Of a stretch of DNA of 64,000 nt, positions 24,390 through 32,964 are shown in pieces. The notes under the pieces are model-generated. The model was not told the origin of the DNA. It saw only the letters and a list, made by a program, of their open reading frames with translations, and ran no database searches. Position numbers and translations under genes: made by a program. Position 1 is the first letter of the stretch; every line of letters begins with the position of its first letter. The DNA lies in NCBI RefSeq assembly GCF_900103215.1, contig NZ_FNGV01000012.1:1-64000 (forward strand). Direction: 5' to 3'. This stretch comes from Kriegella aquimaris. GTDB taxonomy: Bacteria > Bacteroidota > Bacteroidia > Flavobacteriales > Flavobacteriaceae.

Positions 24390-25820
24390 ATGAATATTAG
24401 CAAAAAACTGGGACTGTTCATAGGCCCGATCCTTTTTCTCATTATCGTCAACCTGCCTTCACCTCTCATTTCCGAGATAGGCGATTCAGTAATTGCAGTT
24501 GCCTTATGGATGGTCATTTGGTGGATTACCGAAGCCGTATCCATTTCGGTTACCGCCCTATTGCCTATAATTTTGTTTCCCATACTAAATGTAATGACCG
24601 CGGCAGATGTTGGTGCCAATTACGGCAGTCCGATAATTTTTCTCTTTTTTGGTGGCTTTGTGCTTGCCTTGGCATTGGAAAAAGTAAACCTTCACAAACG
24701 TATTGCCCTGAATATCATAAAAATAACGGGAACAACACCGAATAAGGTTGTTTTAGGCTTTATGATAGCAACGGCATCATTGAGCATGTGGATCAGCAAC
24801 ACGGCCAGCACGGTAGTTATGCTTCCGATAGCTATGTCGGTCATCGGACTCTTGATCAACGATGCTGATGGTTTTACAAAAGACGACCGTAACTTTGCCT
24901 TAAGCGTAATGCTGGGTATTGCCTTTGCGGCAAATGCCGGTGGAATAGCAACGGTCATCGGCACCCCTCCAAATTCAGTCATGATCGGTCTTTTAGAAAA
25001 CGAATACCAAATTGAAATCTCCTTTCTAAAATGGATGATTATCGGTCTGCCGTTCTCTATCGTCATGATAGCCATTATCTATTTCGTAATGGTCAAATGG
25101 ATGTTTCCGAACAAACAACTTAAATTCACTGCCTCAAAAGAAGTCATTACCGACGAGCTTCATAAACTAGGCCCCATGAGCGGTAAAGAAAAAATGGTAC
25201 TTGTAATTTTCGGAGTGACCGTTTTTCTATGGATCTTCAGAACCCTGATCAACAAAATTTTTCCTTCATTGGAACTCACCGACACCATCATAAGTATGTT
25301 CGCCGCAATTGCGCTTTTCGCACTGCCCTATAATATCAAAAAAGGCGATTTTATTATTCACTGGAAAGATACCCAAAAACTTGCATGGGGTATTTTAATC
25401 TTGTTCGGGGGAGGACTTGCGCTTGCTAAAGGAATGTCGGTCAGTGGTATAGTCGATTTGGTAGCCAATGCCATTGCTGCTAGCGACATCAGTGTTTTGA
25501 TTACCGCCATTCTTCTTATATTTTTAATGCTCTTCATGACCGAATTGATGAGCAATGTCGCACTGATCGCCGTTTTAGCGCCCGTGGTCGCCGGTATAGC
25601 CATCGGTCTCGAAATACCGATTCTCTATTTATTGATTCCTGTGACCATGGCAAGTAGCTGTGCCTTTATGCTCCCCATGGCCACTCCACCCAATGCGATT
25701 GTCTTTGCCAGCGGCTATATAAAAGTATACGAAATGGCAAGAGTGGGTATCATACTAAACCTCATCGCGGTAGCACTACTCATACTTATGTTCAAGTTTA
25801 TTATTCCATTAGTATTCTAA
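24390..25820 (+). CDS. SLC13/DASS-family sodium-coupled anion transporter
   Basis: A 476-aa integral membrane protein with about 11 hydrophobic helices. DASS signatures are the paired hairpin motifs: first SNTASTVVMLPIA, second MSNVALIAVLAPVV, plus MATPPNAIVFASGYI near the C terminus. Family members import dicarboxylates, citrate, sulfate or phosphate with sodium; the sequence does not fix the substrate. It is the last co-oriented gene of the cytochrome/DUF1501 block, 50 bp downstream. Import of a small anion released by the upstream enzymes is plausible, unproven. Confidence 0.9.
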   Translation: MNISKKLGLFIGPILFLIIVNLPSPLISEIGDSVIAVALWMVIWWITEAVSISVTALLPIILFPILNVMTAADVGANYGSPIIFLFFGGFVLALALEKVNLHKRIALNIIKITGTTPNKVVLGFMIATASLSMWISNTASTVVMLPIAMSVIGLLINDADGFTKDDRNFALSVMLGIAFAANAGGIATVIGTPPNSVMIGLLENEYQIEISFLKWMIIGLPFSIVMIAIIYFVMVKWMFPNKQLKFTASKEVITDELHKLGPMSGKEKMVLVIFGVTVFLWIFRTLINKIFPSLELTDTIISMFAAIALFALPYNIKKGDFIIHWKDTQKLAWGILILFGGGLALAKGMSVSGIVDLVANAIAASDISVLITAILLIFLMLFMTELMSNVALIAVLAPVVAGIAIGLEIPILYLLIPVTMASSCAFMLPMATPPNAIVFASGYIKVYEMARVGIILNLIAVALLILMFKFIIPLVF

Positions 25821-25845
25821 CACTTCTGAATCAATAAATTTAATT

Positions 25846-25880
25846 TCAAAAAAAAAAGCCTTCGTTATTCACGAAGGCTT
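25846..25880 (-). terminator. Leftward terminator of the YLPxGFDxY-repeat gene
   Basis: The stem AAGCCTTCGT/ACGAAGGCTT has a 5-nt loop. Ten A residues on the plus-strand side become a U-run on the minus strand, so it terminates leftward transcripts 24 bp after that gene's stop. It may also slow transcripts from the SLC13 gene. Confidence 0.85.
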
Positions 25881-25903
25881 ATCAGTTGTAAGTTAAAAAA
25901 GAC

Positions 25904-26302
25904 TTATCTAGCGAACGCATCAAAGCCTTTTGGCAGATAGGTAGCAGTTTCTAAATCTAAACTAACGTTGTCATTTGGATCAAGGTAATTAATGCTTTCT
26001 ACATCCGAAGGATAAGCATATGCATTGAAATCCAATGGCAAATTTGTTTGAGAACCATTCAAGTCAATCTCGTCGTTCTCAATATATTTCAAACCTTCTA
26101 TATTAAAATAGAATTTGTAAGGGTCAAATCCTTCAGGTAAATAATCCGCAGTATCAAAACCCAATTCAATTTCGGGCTCTTCCTCCATATAGACAATACT
26201 ATTGATATCAAATCTACCTTCTGTTTTCGGATTGCTTGCCAACATCCCGTTGACAATAAATAATCCAAATACGATACTTAATGTTAAAGTCCTTTTAATC
26301 AT
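25904..26302 (-). CDS. Secreted protein with YLPxGFDxY-type repeats
   Basis: A 132-aa exported protein (signal peptide ending MLAS). The mature chain is very acidic and contains two imperfect copies of a motif: LGFDTADYLPEGFDPYKFY (about 46-65) and LDLETATYLPKGFDAFA (about 114-131), with related FDINSIVYMEEEPE and LKYIENDEID between them. Proteins with these repeats are frequent in Flavobacteriaceae as small secreted proteins, function unknown. Monocistronic, with its own terminator and a TATCTTTG -7-like element (26327-26334). Confidence 0.65.
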   Translation of the reverse strand: MIKRTLTLSIVFGLFIVNGMLASNPKTEGRFDINSIVYMEEEPEIELGFDTADYLPEGFDPYKFYFNIEGLKYIENDEIDLNGSQTNLPLDFNAYAYPSDVESINYLDPNDNVSLDLETATYLPKGFDAFAR

Positions 26303-26326
26303 AACGCTTGTAGGTTAATTTATAAG

Positions 26327-26334
26327 CAAAGATA
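26327..26334 (-). promoter_or_regulatory. -7-like promoter element of the YLPxGFDxY-repeat gene
   Basis: The minus strand reads TATCTTTG, a full TAnnTTTG match, 24 bp upstream of the start. There is no canonical TTG at 19-21 bp upstream. Confidence 0.4.
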
Positions 26335-26860
26335 TAACAGGGGTTTTCGACTAATATTGCATTTTCTTATTACTGGATTAAAGTGCAAAAATGCCCAAAA
26401 CGAAACATTGGCAATATCTGCGTGTAAAAATTGTCAACTTCCTATTTTAACAAATAGTTCTTTAACGTCCTGACACTTTTTCAATGCTTTTTTTACGACA
26501 AAAAATTGAAGATTTTTAATGTTAAAATTGAGTTAATCGACTCCGAGTCGAATAATAACGTCGTAAACCTACCTTTCATCGATTCAACAAAACACTAAAA
26601 TCAACCATTTCATAAGGCTATCCAACCAGAATTAAAGTGAAAATGGTGATAAATTGACTTGGCACAATGGGTAATTAGTACCCATAGAAAAAGCCACCTA
26701 CATAGGTAGATGGCTTTTACCAAGCTAATTCAAATCTTTTCATGAAGATTCTCTACCTATAAGACTGTAGAAAACTATAAATGTTACATCATACCATCCG
26801 TCATTTCAAAAATCTGTTTATTTTTCGGTACTTTGAAACTTCAATAAACTAAATCAAAAA
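26335..26860. other. Non-coding gap with an orphan hairpin
   Basis: This 526-bp stretch (most of the gap to the metalloprotease gene) has no convincing gene on either strand. It contains a short near-palindrome TCGACTC-C-GAGTCGA (about 26537-26551) and a terminator-like hairpin at 26689-26719 (AAAAAGCCACCTAC / GTAGATGGCTTTT, loop ATAG, one mismatch) with short T-runs on both strands. No gene directly precedes the hairpin, so it may terminate an unannotated small RNA or be a relic. Confidence 0.5.
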
Positions 26861-29344
26861 ATGAGTAAACCATTACTTCTCAAAATCTTTATTGCGCTTG
26901 TATTATTAGGTTCCCATACGGGGGAAGCCCAGATTTTCAAAAAGAAAGAAACTAAAACATCGGAAGACTCCCCTAAAAAGGAAAAAATCAAACCGTATGA
27001 CAAGGTGATCACAAAAACGGCCAAAACCGATAAAGGTCTTTTTGATGTTCATATCGTTGACGACAAGTACTTTTATGAAATACCCGATACGCTATTCAAT
27101 AAGGAAATGTTGATGGTCAGCCGCATTTCCAAGACTGCATCGGGGCTAGGATTTGGTGGAGGAAAAATAAACACTAAAGTGTTACGCTGGGAAAAGAAAG
27201 CAAAACAAGTACTGCTAAGGGTTGTCAGCTATAACATTATCGCCGCTGATTCGCTCCCAGTTCATGAAGCTGTGCTGAATTCCAATTTTGAACCGGTATT
27301 GTACGCTTTTGACATCAAGGCCTTCAAAAAAGATAGTGTCTCATCGTCAACTGTAATCGAAGTCGACCCGTTATTTTCAAAAGATGCACCCGCCCTGGGT
27401 TTACCAGAAGCATATCGTGAAAGATATAAAGTATCAAAATTGGACGAAAGCCGTAGCTATATCGAATCTTTAAAAAGTTATCCTTTAAATGTAGAAGCCA
27501 GAAGTGTAAAAACCTATATCGCCAAAAAACCTCCCAGCAATGGCAGCCTAGGATCGATATCGGTTGAAATTAACAACTCTATGGTGTTGCTACCTAACGA
27601 ACCGATGAAGCGTCGCTATTTTGATGAACGCGTAGGATGGTTCGCAAGAGGCCAGACCGATTATGGTCTTGATGTTCAAGAAAGTAAGACAATAAAATTT
27701 TTAGACCGATGGCGACTTGAGGTCAAAGAGGAAGATGTTGAAAAATACAATCGTGGTGAATTGGTAGAACCTAAGAAACCGATTGTTTACTACGTCGATA
27801 GGGCCACACCCAAAAAATGGATTTCTTATATCAAACAAGGTATCGAAGACTGGCAAACCGCTTTTGAAGAGGCGGGTTTTAAAAATGCCATCATTGCTAA
27901 AGAGCCCCCTACAGTACAGGAAGACCCAGAATGGTCTCCCGAAGATGTGCGTTATTCCGTGGTACGTTATTTGGCTTCCCCCATACCCAATGCCAACGGC
28001 CCACATGTTAGCGACCCTAGAAGTGGTGAAATTTTAGAATCCGATATCAACTGGTATCATAATGTAATGACCTTGTTGCGCAATTGGTTCTTTGTACAGA
28101 CTGCGGCCATTAATCCTGATGCCCGAAGTCTATCTTTCAAAGATGAAGTGATGGGTCGATTAATACGTTTCGTTTCCTCGCATGAAGTCGGGCACACTTT
28201 AGGTTTACCACATAATATGGGAAGCAGTGTTGCTTACCCCGTAGATTCATTACGCTCGGCGACCTTTACAAAAAAGTATGGTACAGCTCCCTCTATTATG
28301 GATTATGCACGCTTTAATTATGTGGCGCAACCCGAAGATGGTGATGTAGCCTTGATGCCAGATATCGGTATCTATGACAAATATGCCATTCGTTGGGGCT
28401 ATAAACCTATACTTCACAAAACACCTGAAGAAGAAAAACAGATTTTAGACGAATGGATTTTAGAACATGCAGGTGACCCCCTATATCGTTTTGGTCATCA
28501 ACAAATGGGCGAGGTTATCGACCCTAGTTCACAAACTGAAGATTTGGGGGATGACGCCATAAAAGCCAGTGATTACGGCATACGAAACTTGAAACGTATT
28601 ATGCCTGAATTGTTGGCATGGACCGCAGAAAAAGGAAAGAACTATGATGATGTCAAAAAACTATATGGTCAAGTAATTGCCCAATTCAGCAGGTATATGG
28701 GTCATGTGTCAAATAATATTGGAGGCGTATATGAACACCATAAAACGTACGACCAAGAAGGTGCGGTGTACACCCCGGTAGCTAGGGATCATCAGAAAAA
28801 CTGCCTACTTTTTGTTCAAGAACAATTGTTCACAACGCCAGAATGGCTAATTGATGAAAACTTGTTTAATAAAATACAATACTCCGGTGCCATAGAAACC
28901 ATTCGAAAAATGCAGGTAACCACACTAAACAACATTTTGAGTTTGGGAAAATTACAACGCATTATCGAAAACGAAACCATTAATGAAAGTAATGCCTATC
29001 TATTGCTTGATATGATGACCGACCTAAGAACCGGACTTTGGTCTGAACTTCGAAGCGGACAAGAAATCAATACCTATCGTAGAAATCTCCAAAAAGCATA
29101 TATTGATAGATTGCATTATCTTATGACTGTCGGAAACGAAAACAAAAGGCCTGATTTCGGTGGATACCAAAAATCTACCGCCGTGAACACAAATCAATCG
29201 GATATTCGATCCGTAGCCAGAGCTGAACTTGCTGGTTTAAACAATCTCATTAAAAGAGCCATACCCAAGACATCTGATGCTATGAGCCTTTATCATCTAC
29301 AAGATATCACAGCACGAATAGCCTTAATTTTAGAACCGAATTAG
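26861..29344 (+). CDS. Zinc-dependent metalloprotease (DUF5118/DUF5117/DUF4953 type)
   Basis: An 827-aa exported protease with a signal peptide ending GEAQ. A Lys/Glu-rich linker is followed by a DUF5118-like segment (about 45-95), a DUF5117-like beta domain (about 95-290) and a metzincin-type catalytic domain. The zinc site is HEVGHTLGLPH (H441, E442, H445, H451), the extended HExxHxxGxxH, with a downstream SIMDYARFN Met-turn. It is a periplasmic or outer-membrane protease common in Bacteroidota. A 58-aa peptide gene follows; they may be separate transcripts. Confidence 0.9.
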   Translation: MSKPLLLKIFIALVLLGSHTGEAQIFKKKETKTSEDSPKKEKIKPYDKVITKTAKTDKGLFDVHIVDDKYFYEIPDTLFNKEMLMVSRISKTASGLGFGGGKINTKVLRWEKKAKQVLLRVVSYNIIAADSLPVHEAVLNSNFEPVLYAFDIKAFKKDSVSSSTVIEVDPLFSKDAPALGLPEAYRERYKVSKLDESRSYIESLKSYPLNVEARSVKTYIAKKPPSNGSLGSISVEINNSMVLLPNEPMKRRYFDERVGWFARGQTDYGLDVQESKTIKFLDRWRLEVKEEDVEKYNRGELVEPKKPIVYYVDRATPKKWISYIKQGIEDWQTAFEEAGFKNAIIAKEPPTVQEDPEWSPEDVRYSVVRYLASPIPNANGPHVSDPRSGEILESDINWYHNVMTLLRNWFFVQTAAINPDARSLSFKDEVMGRLIRFVSSHEVGHTLGLPHNMGSSVAYPVDSLRSATFTKKYGTAPSIMDYARFNYVAQPEDGDVALMPDIGIYDKYAIRWGYKPILHKTPEEEKQILDEWILEHAGDPLYRFGHQQMGEVIDPSSQTEDLGDDAIKASDYGIRNLKRIMPELLAWTAEKGKNYDDVKKLYGQVIAQFSRYMGHVSNNIGGVYEHHKTYDQEGAVYTPVARDHQKNCLLFVQEQLFTTPEWLIDENLFNKIQYSGAIETIRKMQVTTLNNILSLGKLQRIIENETINESNAYLLLDMMTDLRTGLWSELRSGQEINTYRRNLQKAYIDRLHYLMTVGNENKRPDFGGYQKSTAVNTNQSDIRSVARAELAGLNNLIKRAIPKTSDAMSLYHLQDITARIALILEPN

Positions 29345-29527
29345 TTAATGACCCCACACAAGGAAAGACACAAAATCCGATGAACGGTAAAAATAGCCGA
29401 TGAAACAAACAATTAAACCACATTTTTTCTACTTTTGACAACACTAAGGAGGGCATTTCACAACAATTCGCTTTTTTCAGCCTGTGCATTGCCTATCTTA
29501 GCTGAAGAATATTAAAAACCCCGAATC

Positions 29528-29704
29528 ATGTCAGATAAAGTAAAAAGTCTTTTATATTTCGTTTGTTTTGTAGCTGCATTTGTTTTGTATTCTAATGTTG
29601 AAGATGAAACCACGGAAGCGAATTATTCGGAAGCCACAGAATTAGCCAAAACTAATTCAAATCAAATTTCTTCTACAGACCTACCTTTGGAGCAAATAAA
29701 ATAA
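29528..29704 (+). CDS. 58-aa single-pass peptide (candidate)
   Basis: ATG follows an A-rich leader (AACCCCGAATC). It encodes a short basic N terminus (MSDKVKS), a hydrophobic helix (LLYFVCFVAAFVLYS) and an acidic Thr/Ser-rich tail. It ends 28 bp before a perfect 15-bp terminator, which supports a real transcription unit. No family recognised; either a membrane peptide or a small secreted peptide with an uncleaved signal. Confidence 0.55.
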   Translation: MSDKVKSLLYFVCFVAAFVLYSNVEDETTEANYSEATELAKTNSNQISSTDLPLEQIK

Positions 29705-29732
29705 AAAATTACCAAACCTATCTTTATATAGT

Positions 29733-29766
29733 AAAAGGCGTGGATTATAATCCACGCCTTTTCTTT
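29733..29766 (+). terminator. Perfect-palindrome terminator
   Basis: Arms AAAAGGCGTGGATTA and TAATCCACGCCTTTT form a 30-bp perfect palindrome, followed by CTTTTT. It can act on both strands, but only the plus strand has a gene upstream (the 58-aa peptide). Confidence 0.85.
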
Positions 29767-29877
29767 TTCCACTATTTCAAAAAGCGATTCGGTTAAAATA
29801 ATCACAAAACAAAGGCTGTCTTTAAACCTTTGGGATAACCTCCTGTCTTACCTACAATATCATTAAAATAAAAAAAT

Positions 29878-30318
29878 ATGAAAAATGTAGCACTAGTAGT
29901 ATTGCTATTGGTCGGTATGACGGCCATGGCGCAAAAAGGTAAAGGCAATCACCGAGGGGCAATGAAAGATTTGACCCCGGAACAAGTAGCAACCCTACAA
30001 ACAAAACAAATGACCTTGGCCCTAGATCTCTCGCAAGCCCAGCAATCGAAGATTCAAGCAGTGAATTTGGAGAATGCAGAGCTTAGGAAAACAAAAATGG
30101 AAGAAAGAAAGGCGGCGAAAAAAGAGGGCGATGCCAAGAGGCCTACTTCTGAAGAACGTTATGCAATGAAAAGTGAAATGTTAGATCATCAAATTGCTCA
30201 AAAAGCAGAAATGAAAAAAATACTTTCTGAAGACCAATTTGAAAAATGGACAAAGATGAAGCATAGCAAACGAAACCATCATCGCGGCGATAAGGACAGA
30301 CAACGCGCTAGAAAGTAA
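29878..30318 (+). CDS. Periplasmic Spy/CpxP-like helical protein
   Basis: A 146-aa exported protein (signal peptide ending AMAQ). The mature chain is helical and very basic, with LTPEQVATLQTKQMTLALDLSQAQQSKI (an LTxxQ-type motif region), a Lys/Glu-rich middle and LSEDQFEKW before a Lys/Arg/His tail. This matches Spy/CpxP-like (DUF4890-type) periplasmic proteins that act as ATP-independent chaperones or metal sensors in other phyla. Role here unproven. Monocistronic with a terminator. Confidence 0.7.
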   Translation: MKNVALVVLLLVGMTAMAQKGKGNHRGAMKDLTPEQVATLQTKQMTLALDLSQAQQSKIQAVNLENAELRKTKMEERKAAKKEGDAKRPTSEERYAMKSEMLDHQIAQKAEMKKILSEDQFEKWTKMKHSKRNHHRGDKDRQRARK

Positions 30319-30330
30319 ATAGCACTAAAA

Positions 30331-30367
30331 AGAAGGGTCAACTCTAAAAGGTTGACCCTTCTTTTTG
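30331..30367 (+). terminator. Terminator after the Spy-like gene
   Basis: The stem AGAAGGGTCAAC/GTTGACCCTTCT has an 8-nt loop and a T-run, 12 bp after the stop. Confidence 0.88.
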
Positions 30368-30543
30368 TTTAAAAACTGTTCTAAAACCACCTTAAATGGC
30401 AAGATTCATTTCATTGATTTGTAAAGTTCAAAATCTCGCTCCGTTAATCAAGCTATTAATTCCATTTCCTTAATTGAATATTTAAGGGCATCTTTTTCGT
30501 CGACTATGTATCTTTAGGTCTCAGATTGGACCTATATTTCACC

Positions 30544-31815
30544 ATGACGAATAGCAATAAAGAATTTAGTTTAGATAGGCGTAAGTTCATACAATCTTCA
30601 TTGATCGGAGGAATTTCAATTTCTTTCCTTCCATTTTTCAATAGCTGCGAGCAAGAGACTTTGAATTATGAACTAGCATTAGACGCTCCCACAAAACTGT
30701 TTGATGGTAAAAGGTGTTGGACCCACCCACGTGCAGGTATAATACCTGGAATGGGAACCAATGGAAACCCTTCAGTGGTGATGACCATGAATAATCTTGA
30801 TTTGGCGGGTAGTGACGTTTTTTACGGAATGTTCGAGCTGCACACCGAAGACTTGTCAAAAAATTGGTCCGCCCCAAAGGAATTAAAAGCATTGGCCCCA
30901 AGATTCGAAACCATTGATGGCATCGAACGACCGGTAGCGCTAAGTGATTTCTGGCCCAAATGGCACGTTGCGTCAAAAACCCTATTGGGCACCGGGCATA
31001 CCGTAGTTTATACTCCCGATTGGAAGGTTTCCAATCCACGACCTAGACATACGGGATACGCTACTTATGATGTGCAAACAAAAAGATGGAATGATTGGCA
31101 AAAATTTGAAATGCCCAAGGGCGATAAATTTTTCAATGCCGGGGCAGGGTGCGTTCAGCGCTATGACCTCAAAGATGGTAAAATATTGCTCCCAATATAT
31201 TTTAGTCCCAAAGGTAAAAATGCAAGAGTTACCATCTGTGAATGTTCCTTTGACGGAAAGAAACTGGAATATCTTTCGCATGGCACCGAACTTGATATAG
31301 ATGATAAAACGCGTGGTTTGGGAGAACCTTCTTTGACAAAATTCAATGACACCTATTTTTTGACCATTCGGAATGATAAAAAAGGCTATGTGGCACGAAG
31401 CAAGGATGGATTGAACTTTGATGAATACCAACCATGGACATTTGATGATGGAACAGAACTTGGCAGCTATAATACCCAGCAGCATTGGCTAACGCATAGT
31501 GAAGCACTGTTTTTGGTATACACTCGAAAAGGTGCGAACAACGACCATATCTTTAGACATCGGGCACCACTTTTCATGGCCGAGGTCGACCCCGAACGAT
31601 TATGTGTGATTCGGGATACCGAACAAATTCTTGTTCCTGAAAGAGGGGCTCGTTTAGGGAATTTCGGAGTCACCGATATATCTCCCTATGAAACATGGGT
31701 AACGGTGTCTGAGTGGATGCAGCCGGAAGGCGTTGAGAAGTACGGTAGTGATGGCAGTGTGTTTGTAGCAAAGGTTAAATGGAACAAAAAAAATAAACTT
31801 TTTTCACAAACATAG
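30544..31815 (+). CDS. Sialidase-fold (exo-alpha-sialidase-like) exported protein
   Basis: A 423-aa protein starting with a twin-arginine-like signal DRRKFIQ (R12, R13), a hydrophobic stretch and a lipobox-like FNSC (Cys35). The body has repeated beta-strand blocks of the six-bladed sialidase propeller: WTHPRAGIIP, FHTED-like turns, SKDGLNFDEYQPW and GSYNTQQHWL. It could be a glycoside hydrolase or a binding propeller; key catalytic residues were not assigned. I use the ATG at 30544 because it opens directly before the signal. The nucleoside hydrolase gene is 124 bp downstream, same strand. Confidence 0.6.
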   Translation: MTNSNKEFSLDRRKFIQSSLIGGISISFLPFFNSCEQETLNYELALDAPTKLFDGKRCWTHPRAGIIPGMGTNGNPSVVMTMNNLDLAGSDVFYGMFELHTEDLSKNWSAPKELKALAPRFETIDGIERPVALSDFWPKWHVASKTLLGTGHTVVYTPDWKVSNPRPRHTGYATYDVQTKRWNDWQKFEMPKGDKFFNAGAGCVQRYDLKDGKILLPIYFSPKGKNARVTICECSFDGKKLEYLSHGTELDIDDKTRGLGEPSLTKFNDTYFLTIRNDKKGYVARSKDGLNFDEYQPWTFDDGTELGSYNTQQHWLTHSEALFLVYTRKGANNDHIFRHRAPLFMAEVDPERLCVIRDTEQILVPERGARLGNFGVTDISPYETWVTVSEWMQPEGVEKYGSDGSVFVAKVKWNKKNKLFSQT

Positions 31816-31939
31816 AATCACGCTAAAAGAACATCATGCACTTATTGACGCTATTGGAACAAGTGATCAATTGATACATATATCGTTGGCTGTTCTAGTT
31901 CAAGGACAAAAGGAAGGTGATTCCCAAATAAACAATACA

Positions 31940-32914
31940 ATGAAAATCTTTTTTCGGATATTTATACTATGCTTCACGTTAACATGTGCTGCACAAACCA
32001 ACGTTATTCTCGATACGGATATTGATTCTGATGTAGACGATGTTCAGGCGTTGGCCATGCTTCATTCCTATCAAAAATCAGGAATCATAGATTTGCTCGG
32101 TGTCGTTGTTACAAGTTCCGATTCCTATTCATACCAATGTGTTGATGCCATAAATACTTTTTACCAACGACCCGACATACCTATTGGATTTTTAAAACAG
32201 CAAGAAACACTTGACAATTTATCAAAATATACAAAACAGGTCAGTGCAGCCTTTCCGCACGACCTAACTTCTATTACTCAAACGACCGAATCTGCCCGCG
32301 TATATAGAAAACTCTTGATGGAAAGTGAGGACAATTCAGTCGTCATTGTTACAATCGGTCACTTGACCAGTCTTCAAAATTTACTACAGTCAGAAGGTGA
32401 CGATATCTCACAATTGACGGGAAAAGAATTAGTCGAAAAAAAAGTAAAAAAGTGGTTGTGTATGGGAGGTACATATCCTGAAGGAAAGGAAGCCAATTTT
32501 TATCGGCCAGATCCTGCTTCAACGATATATTGCTTAGAAAACTGGAATAAAGAGGTTGTTTTCTGTGGATGGGAAGTAGGTAATCAAATCCTTACCGGTG
32601 GAGCATATCTTAAATTCCGATTGAACAAACACAACCCCGTTTACCTTGGATACGAGTTGTACAATAATTTTGCTGGACGACCTGCATGGGATCAGGTTGC
32701 AATAATGCTTCTAGATGAAGCTAAGATTTCGCTCTATTTTGACATCAACCACAATGGTTATGTATCGGTGCATGAAGATGGCAGCAACCAATGGAACTCG
32801 GACAAGCATTTACCAAATAAGCATCATGCCATCGTTTCGATCAAAGAGAATGTCGACCCTAATGCCATTGCCCGAACTATGGACAACCTTATGCTTAATG
32901 TAAAACTCCATTAA
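31940..32914 (+). CDS. Exported nucleoside hydrolase-family protein
   Basis: A 324-aa protein with a signal peptide (MKIFFRIFILCFTLTCAAQ) and the inosine-uridine nucleoside hydrolase calcium-site motif DTDIDSDVDDVQALAML near the mature N terminus. Later blocks VIVTIGHLTSLQNLL and KKWLCMGGTYPEGKEANFY fit the family. Such enzymes cleave N-glycosidic bonds of ribonucleosides; extracytoplasmic members in Bacteroidota are often attached to glycan loci and may act on other glycosides. I prefer the start at 31940, which exposes the signal, over the open-frame ATG at 31871. Confidence 0.8.
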   Translation: MKIFFRIFILCFTLTCAAQTNVILDTDIDSDVDDVQALAMLHSYQKSGIIDLLGVVVTSSDSYSYQCVDAINTFYQRPDIPIGFLKQQETLDNLSKYTKQVSAAFPHDLTSITQTTESARVYRKLLMESEDNSVVIVTIGHLTSLQNLLQSEGDDISQLTGKELVEKKVKKWLCMGGTYPEGKEANFYRPDPASTIYCLENWNKEVVFCGWEVGNQILTGGAYLKFRLNKHNPVYLGYELYNNFAGRPAWDQVAIMLLDEAKISLYFDINHNGYVSVHEDGSNQWNSDKHLPNKHHAIVSIKENVDPNAIARTMDNLMLNVKLH

Positions 32915-32964
32915 TTGTTCGAAACCTCAAATCAAAAATTGGCTCAAAATCTCATCTATAAATA

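Noticed and set aside
30638-31485. Long minus-strand frames inside the sialidase-fold gene
   Set aside because: They are antisense to a well-supported exported protein and have odd composition.
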